A stretch of DNA of 64,000 nucleotides. Source: Lentimicrobiaceae bacterium (lineage in GTDB: Bacteria > Bacteroidota > Bacteroidia > Bacteroidales > F082). Positions 59,563 through 64,000 of this stretch are shown here, piece by piece. A program made the position numbers and the translations under genes. The notes under the pieces were generated by a model. That model saw only the letters and a program-made list of their open reading frames with translations. It ran no database searches and was not told the origin of the DNA. Numbering within the stretch: the first letter of the stretch is position 1; each line of letters starts with the position of its first letter. Where the stretch lies: positions 50,920 through 114,919 of the forward strand of contig SUWS01000003.1 of assembly GCA_015061365.1 (NCBI GenBank). The letters run 5' to 3'.

Positions 59563-60957
59563 TTACAATCCTTCAAGAAAGACCTTTATCATCCACAAGG
59601 TGCAGGCTTCGAAATGGTCTACTGGTTCTTCGAGTTCTGTGGCGTCTACTTTGTCGCCGAACGCTTCTTTCATAGCTATAGAATTCTCGTAAGGCACGGT
59701 CCTATCTCCACTGCTGTAAAACAACCTGATACGATGCGACGGGGTCCAGTCTCTTGTCAGATCATTTTTATCTAAACATTTGTATAGGTCTTTGACAATC
59801 TCGGAATTATTGTTGAACATGGCTTCCTTGAAGATGTCTGATAAATAGATCTCATCATCGGAAAGATCTTCGTCTACGGTAATTCTCAGGTTTTTTACGA
59901 GTAGTTCATTTATTTCAGCGGTGGTGAAGTTCTTGCTTTCAAACATATAATCTATAGTATCTTTCATCTGCAGATATTCGTCGGAGAACATTTCTTCTTC
60001 GGTATATTTCCCGAGAATGTCGGGATATGATTGCATCATCGATTTCAGTGTAAATGGATATATCAAAGGATATGAGGTCTTTCCCTTTTCGAAATATTTT
60101 TCCATTGTCAAGGATGGGTTATATGGGCCGGCTGCTGCATACGAATATTCAAACTTCCATACCTCAGCGTATTCAGGATTTGTATCCATAAATTTGTGGA
60201 CAGCCAACGCGTTGCCGCCTCCTTGCGAAGCTCCTATAACACACGTCGTCCAATCTTCTTTCAATTCGCAAGAGGCAACTTCATCAAACAGAGTATAACC
60301 TGCTGCTAAGGCATCTATTGAATTTGTCGCACACAAGTCATGGTTGAGATACGGATGTGGTAAGTGACGTGTCAGTCCGTATCCTATGTAGTCAGGCATG
60401 ATGGTGAGTGTGTTACCTGTAACTAAAAGTTCGAACGGGGAACATTGTGTCGGGGCTTCCGCATCCGAAGTGATTGTAAAATGTTCAACCATGACAATCT
60501 TTTCGGGAGAGATGTCATGCCATACCGTGTCATTATTCTTGCGGTAGACGCGCCATAATGCGGCAGATGAGATTTCTATAGGTTCGCCGTTAACGTCTGT
60601 TGAATAATATGAATAAGCGATTTTCCTGAGTCCTAATTCAATATCGTGAGTTCCTATCGTCGTAGCGATGCTGTCGGCAAAACTGTTGATGTCAGCGATG
60701 ACCATATTTTTAAAAAACGTTGTCTGAACATCGTCTCCTAAGTTAGAGAATATCTGTTCTATAATGTCCAACGCCGCGATTGTCTCATCATCGAGCACAT
60801 TGTAATACACAGCCTCAGGATAGTTGTTTCCTACATTGTCGTTTTCATCACTTCCATTTTGTTGCTTTCTGTCGCAAGAGGCCGTAGCTATTATCAATAT
60901 GATAGCGGAGAATAATCTTAAAAATGATTTGTTCGCACTAATAAGTTTTGATAACAT
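59563..60957 (-). CDS. secreted alpha/beta hydrolase (lipase-like) lipoprotein
   Basis: lipobox IIATASC; nucleophile elbow GASQGG; C-terminal SGDRTVPYENS. Confidence 0.75.
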   Translation of the reverse strand: MLSKLISANKSFLRLFSAIILIIATASCDRKQQNGSDENDNVGNNYPEAVYYNVLDDETIAALDIIEQIFSNLGDDVQTTFFKNMVIADINSFADSIATTIGTHDIELGLRKIAYSYYSTDVNGEPIEISSAALWRVYRKNNDTVWHDISPEKIVMVEHFTITSDAEAPTQCSPFELLVTGNTLTIMPDYIGYGLTRHLPHPYLNHDLCATNSIDALAAGYTLFDEVASCELKEDWTTCVIGASQGGGNALAVHKFMDTNPEYAEVWKFEYSYAAAGPYNPSLTMEKYFEKGKTSYPLIYPFTLKSMMQSYPDILGKYTEEEMFSDEYLQMKDTIDYMFESKNFTTAEINELLVKNLRITVDEDLSDDEIYLSDIFKEAMFNNNSEIVKDLYKCLDKNDLTRDWTPSHRIRLFYSSGDRTVPYENSIAMKEAFGDKVDATELEEPVDHFEACTLWMIKVFLEGL

Positions 60958-60967
60958 ATATTGGTAA

Positions 60968-61756
60968 TTATTTCTTTATAATCTTTTCAATAATCTCATG
61001 ATTATCTATCGCTACCTTCACGAAATAAACACCAGCGTTGAGTCCTGAAATGTCAACACCTTCTTCATTGTATTTGCCTTCATACATCATCACTCCGTTT
61101 ACTGTGAAAATCGTAATATTCGTTATTTCTTTTTCTGTCTCAATGAGAAGTTGGTTCTCGACAGGATTTGGATAAACGTTAAAAGAAATCTCATTTTCCG
61201 CCACCGATTCCACCGAGATTAATTCAACGTTGTCGATTCTTATTCCGTTGGCGTCGACTCCACTACAGTTGTGATGACGGAATCCGATGTACATATTTTT
61301 TCCGGCATATTCGCTGAGGTCGACAAATTCCTCACCCCATTTGTCATTAGGATACGGTTCTGTATATTTTTTGCTCCATATTTCCAAGAAGTTAATTCCG
61401 TCTTCTGAAACAATAACTCCAAAATTTTCGTTAAAGTAAATAATGTCAGACTGGCAATGGAAGAAATGCAGCTGTGAATTTTCTGTAATTAAATAGGTCT
61501 CACTTGTGAAAATGTAGTTGTCTGGAGTCAGTTCGCCAGCGTTGTAACATGAGGAATACAGACCGTAAGTGCCGTCCATTCCACCTGATGTTGTGGTGTT
61601 ATGTAACTCCCATGTATGACCGTCGCCATCGGCATCTATACCAGTCCAGCCATCAAAGGTGTTGTTATTGAAGTTAAACGAAAATGTAGTTTCCTGTGCA
61701 TTGACAATTGTCAACAAACCTAATAGGCATAATGTCGTCAGTAGAATTCTTTTCAT
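60968..61756 (-). CDS. T9SS type A sorting protein, choice-of-anchor-J/MAM-like domain
   Basis: signal peptide; FNFNNNTFDGWTGIDADGDGHTW; C-term FNVYPNPVENQLLIETEKE...GLNAGVYFVKV. Confidence 0.85.
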   Translation of the reverse strand: MKRILLTTLCLLGLLTIVNAQETTFSFNFNNNTFDGWTGIDADGDGHTWELHNTTTSGGMDGTYGLYSSCYNAGELTPDNYIFTSETYLITENSQLHFFHCQSDIIYFNENFGVIVSEDGINFLEIWSKKYTEPYPNDKWGEEFVDLSEYAGKNMYIGFRHHNCSGVDANGIRIDNVELISVESVAENEISFNVYPNPVENQLLIETEKEITNITIFTVNGVMMYEGKYNEEGVDISGLNAGVYFVKVAIDNHEIIEKIIKK

Positions 61757-61865
61757 AGTTATAAGTTTTAAATTATTTTCTCACAAAGATAGGAAAAAGT
61801 AAATAGAAAATAGACAACGGATAATGGATTTTTTTGAACTTATACTGTGAACATAGAAATCCTCT

Positions 61866-63134
61866 TTAGCATTTACTTCCTAAAACTAACACTTTCTTAT
61901 CTCCTTTCATCGTGGTTCCGAAGATGTAGAAATCGTCGCCGTCTTTGAAGCCGAGATGCTTCCTCAACTCCTCCGCTGATAATGGAAAGTTGCGGACTGC
62001 GATACTTACCTTCGATAAAGATTGTTGTCCGTAGTCTGTTGTCTGTTGACTTAAAATCTTCTTCGCCTTCTTGTCAAAAGGGACAACATTAATAACTTCA
62101 AAGGTTCTTCCTGGGAAGTCGGTAACTAATTCATCGGAGGTGTAGAGATGACTGTTTCTATGTAATTTCTTGATATTAAATCTTTGCGACAATAACTTAA
62201 ACGGAGCCGCTTTCATACAAGCCACCCCCGGTTCGTAAAGATATTTTCCTATCTCATCAGCGAAAGTAGGAACTGTCTCTTGTTCCTCATCTTCACTAAA
62301 AGTAAAACTCCAGTTTTCTCGAAGGTCTATTGTTATGAGCTGTGAGCAAGCTTTGGATGAAGTCTGTTGTCCGTTGTCTGTTGTCCGTTGACATAAAACC
62401 AAAACTTCTTTGCATTCATTCTTCACCGCTACGACATGTATCTCCTTAATATTTTTTAACTCTTTCTTAATGATGTCGATGTCGAGCATGGGAGAGAGTT
62501 TTACGATGACGGTATTCGTCTTTTCAAATAACAAATTTTGCAGCTCCGCCACATCGGGACTGCAGTCGTGAAGAGAAACCATCTTACGTCCGTATTCATC
62601 TCTGCGAGCAGGATCTAGATAGATGCAATCGACATTGTCACATTGAGAAAGGAAGTCTTCTGCTTTGGCATTGACGACTTTAATACTTTTATTTAATACT
62701 TTGAAATTATGACGTGCCAACTCACAGAGTTCTTCTTGTGCCTCGATGTAAATCGTCTCATCGAAATTATCAGAAAGATAAGCAGTGTCAACGCCCATTC
62801 CTCCGGTGAGGTCGATGAGAGTTCTTTTTCCTCCCACAGATTGACACTGATTTTCACTGATGTTACATTGTGCCTCTTCGTCTCTGTGACTTATAGTCCT
62901 TTTATATTTTGCTGTCAACTCTGACGAGCATTGTTCCAAAGATAGTCGCTTCGGGAAAAGCAACTCATCGTTCTCCGACCAAGAAGGCAACTTCTTCTTC
63001 AGCATCTGTCTCGCTTGTATCTGTCGTATGACGAATTGTTTATCAATGTCATCTGGAAACTTCGACAATGCTAACTTATTGACATCGTCGTTAAGATGCA
63101 CGTTGATAAAATCTTTGGTCAATTCATGATTCAT
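61866..63134 (-). CDS. class I SAM-dependent methyltransferase, THUMP-like C-terminal domain
   Basis: LIDLTGGMGVDTAYLSDNFDETIYIEAQEELCELARHN; YLDPARRDEYGRKMVSLHDCSPDV. Confidence 0.85.
   Translation of the reverse strand: MNHELTKDFINVHLNDDVNKLALSKFPDDIDKQFVIRQIQARQMLKKKLPSWSENDELLFPKRLSLEQCSSELTAKYKRTISHRDEEAQCNISENQCQSVGGKRTLIDLTGGMGVDTAYLSDNFDETIYIEAQEELCELARHNFKVLNKSIKVVNAKAEDFLSQCDNVDCIYLDPARRDEYGRKMVSLHDCSPDVAELQNLLFEKTNTVIVKLSPMLDIDIIKKELKNIKEIHVVAVKNECKEVLVLCQRTTDNGQQTSSKACSQLITIDLRENWSFTFSEDEEQETVPTFADEIGKYLYEPGVACMKAAPFKLLSQRFNIKKLHRNSHLYTSDELVTDFPGRTFEVINVVPFDKKAKKILSQQTTDYGQQSLSKVSIAVRNFPLSAEELRKHLGFKDGDDFYIFGTTMKGDKKVLVLGSKC
62023..62050. repeat. In-gene heptamer repeat (methyltransferase)
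   Basis: tgttgtccgtagtctgttgtctgttgac. Confidence 0.85.
62361..62391. repeat. In-gene heptamer repeat (methyltransferase)
   Basis: agtctgttgtccgttgtctgttgtccgttgac. Confidence 0.9.
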
Positions 63135-63158
63135 AATGCGTAATTCATAATTATATCA

Positions 63159-63213
63159 AGAGACGTGTCAATTACATCGTGTTTATTTTATTTGGTGTAA
63201 TCGACGCGTCTCT
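63159..63213. repeat. Palindromic element AGAGACGTGTCAATTACA...TGTAATCGACGCGTCTCT
   Basis: 18-bp arms, 2 mismatches. Confidence 0.88.
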
Positions 63214-63241
63214 ACTTGTTGTCTCGTTGACTTGTCGTTAT

Positions 63242-64000
63242 TTATAACACTGGTTCGTTTTTCTTTTTCCAGCTCGCGAACCAGACGATGGCTGTTATCG
63301 TAGCGACGCCACCGATTATGTAGGCTATCGTCTCGTTCATTCTGAATCCTTCTGGTGCGATGCAGATATATGTAGTGACGACGCAGGTCATGAACAAGGC
63401 TGGAATCAAAGTCACGAAATAGTTTTTCTTCTCAAGGACGAGATAAACCGTTATCGCCCAGAGCGTGAAGACCGACAAGGTCTGGTTGCACCATGAGAAG
63501 TAACGCCATATTATCGTGAAGCCGTCGTTGTTCATAATACTGAATATCAACAATCCTAATGATGCCGCGAACAATGGAGCGCAGAGTAGCAGTCTCTTCG
63601 AGATGCTTTTCTGTTCCATCTTCAACATATCGGCGAGTATAAGTCGTGCCGAACGCATGGCGGTGTCGCCGGATGTTATAGGTGCTGCTATCACACCGAG
63701 TACCGCGAGTATTCCGCCTATCACACCGAGCCAGTCTTTACAAATGAAATCAACGACTTGCGCTGCGGTGAAGTCTGTTCCATGTTGTTCAAAGAAGGCT
63801 GTGGCTGCTGCCGCCCATATCAAAGCGACGATGCCTTCTACTATCATGGCGCCGTAAAATACAGGGCGTCCGTGTCTTTCATTTTTGATGCATCGTGCCA
63901 TGAGAGGCGACTGCGTGGCGTGGAATCCGCTGATGGCTCCGCAGGCGATAGAGATGAACATCATAGGAAATATCGGTCCTGGCTCGTACTTGGTGCCGAA
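63242..64000 (-). CDS. cstA: carbon starvation protein CstA, C-terminal part (runs off window)
   Basis: ISIACGAISGFHATQSPLMARCIKNERHGRPVFYGAMIVEGIVALIWA. Confidence 0.93.
   Translation of the reverse strand, partial: FGTKYEPGPIFPMMFISIACGAISGFHATQSPLMARCIKNERHGRPVFYGAMIVEGIVALIWAAAATAFFEQHGTDFTAAQVVDFICKDWLGVIGGILAVLGVIAAPITSGDTAMRSARLILADMLKMEQKSISKRLLLCAPLFAASLGLLIFSIMNNDGFTIIWRYFSWCNQTLSVFTLWAITVYLVLEKKNYFVTLIPALFMTCVVTTYICIAPEGFRMNETIAYIIGGVATITAIVWFASWKKKNEPVL

Noticed and set aside
1-64000. Prophage, ICE, transposon or biosynthetic gene cluster
   Set aside because: No integrase, transposase, phage structural, conjugation or NRPS/PKS genes recognised; gene order is housekeeping.

Overview
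This 64 kb window is chromosomal DNA from a low-to-moderate GC member of the Bacteroidetes, probably Bacteroidales. That placement is inferred from type IX secretion (T9SS) sorting tails, the Bat aerotolerance operon, TAnnTTTG promoter elements and family-level gene content. Most of it is housekeeping sequence: valS (3' end), pyrE, coaD, secA, birA, rsfS, ftsH, ddl, rluD-like, hldD, pyrH, frr, oadA-like, alaS, rdgB, ung, the moxR/DUF58/batA-E operon, an ECF sigma factor, kdsC-like, maf, lpxB, comEC, tRNA-Asp, hutH, hisS and cstA (3' part). I saw no prophage, transposase, integrase or CRISPR array. The most unusual signal is a dense population of imperfect 7-bp (sometimes 8-bp) tandem repeats. 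They fill many intergenic gaps and also sit in frame inside conserved genes (birA, hldD, an SAM methyltransferase) or form gene termini (ftsH and coaD C-termini, the signal peptide of a patatin/Omp85 protein). Only unit types that stay stop-free in the frame used occur inside genes. This resembles the in-frame palindromic elements of Rickettsia and the STRR heptamers of cyanobacteria, but I have not verified any relationship. Other points of interest are a 59-bp x5 tandem array, an 82-bp inverted dispersed repeat pair, an AGAGACG palindrome family, a triple AAGTTAACGGAAAT direct repeat in a divergent sigma-factor promoter region, a Bro-N/Fic fusion and a cytidylate-kinase-like protein with a possible ParB-like tail. 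All product names come from reading the translations; no database search was run.
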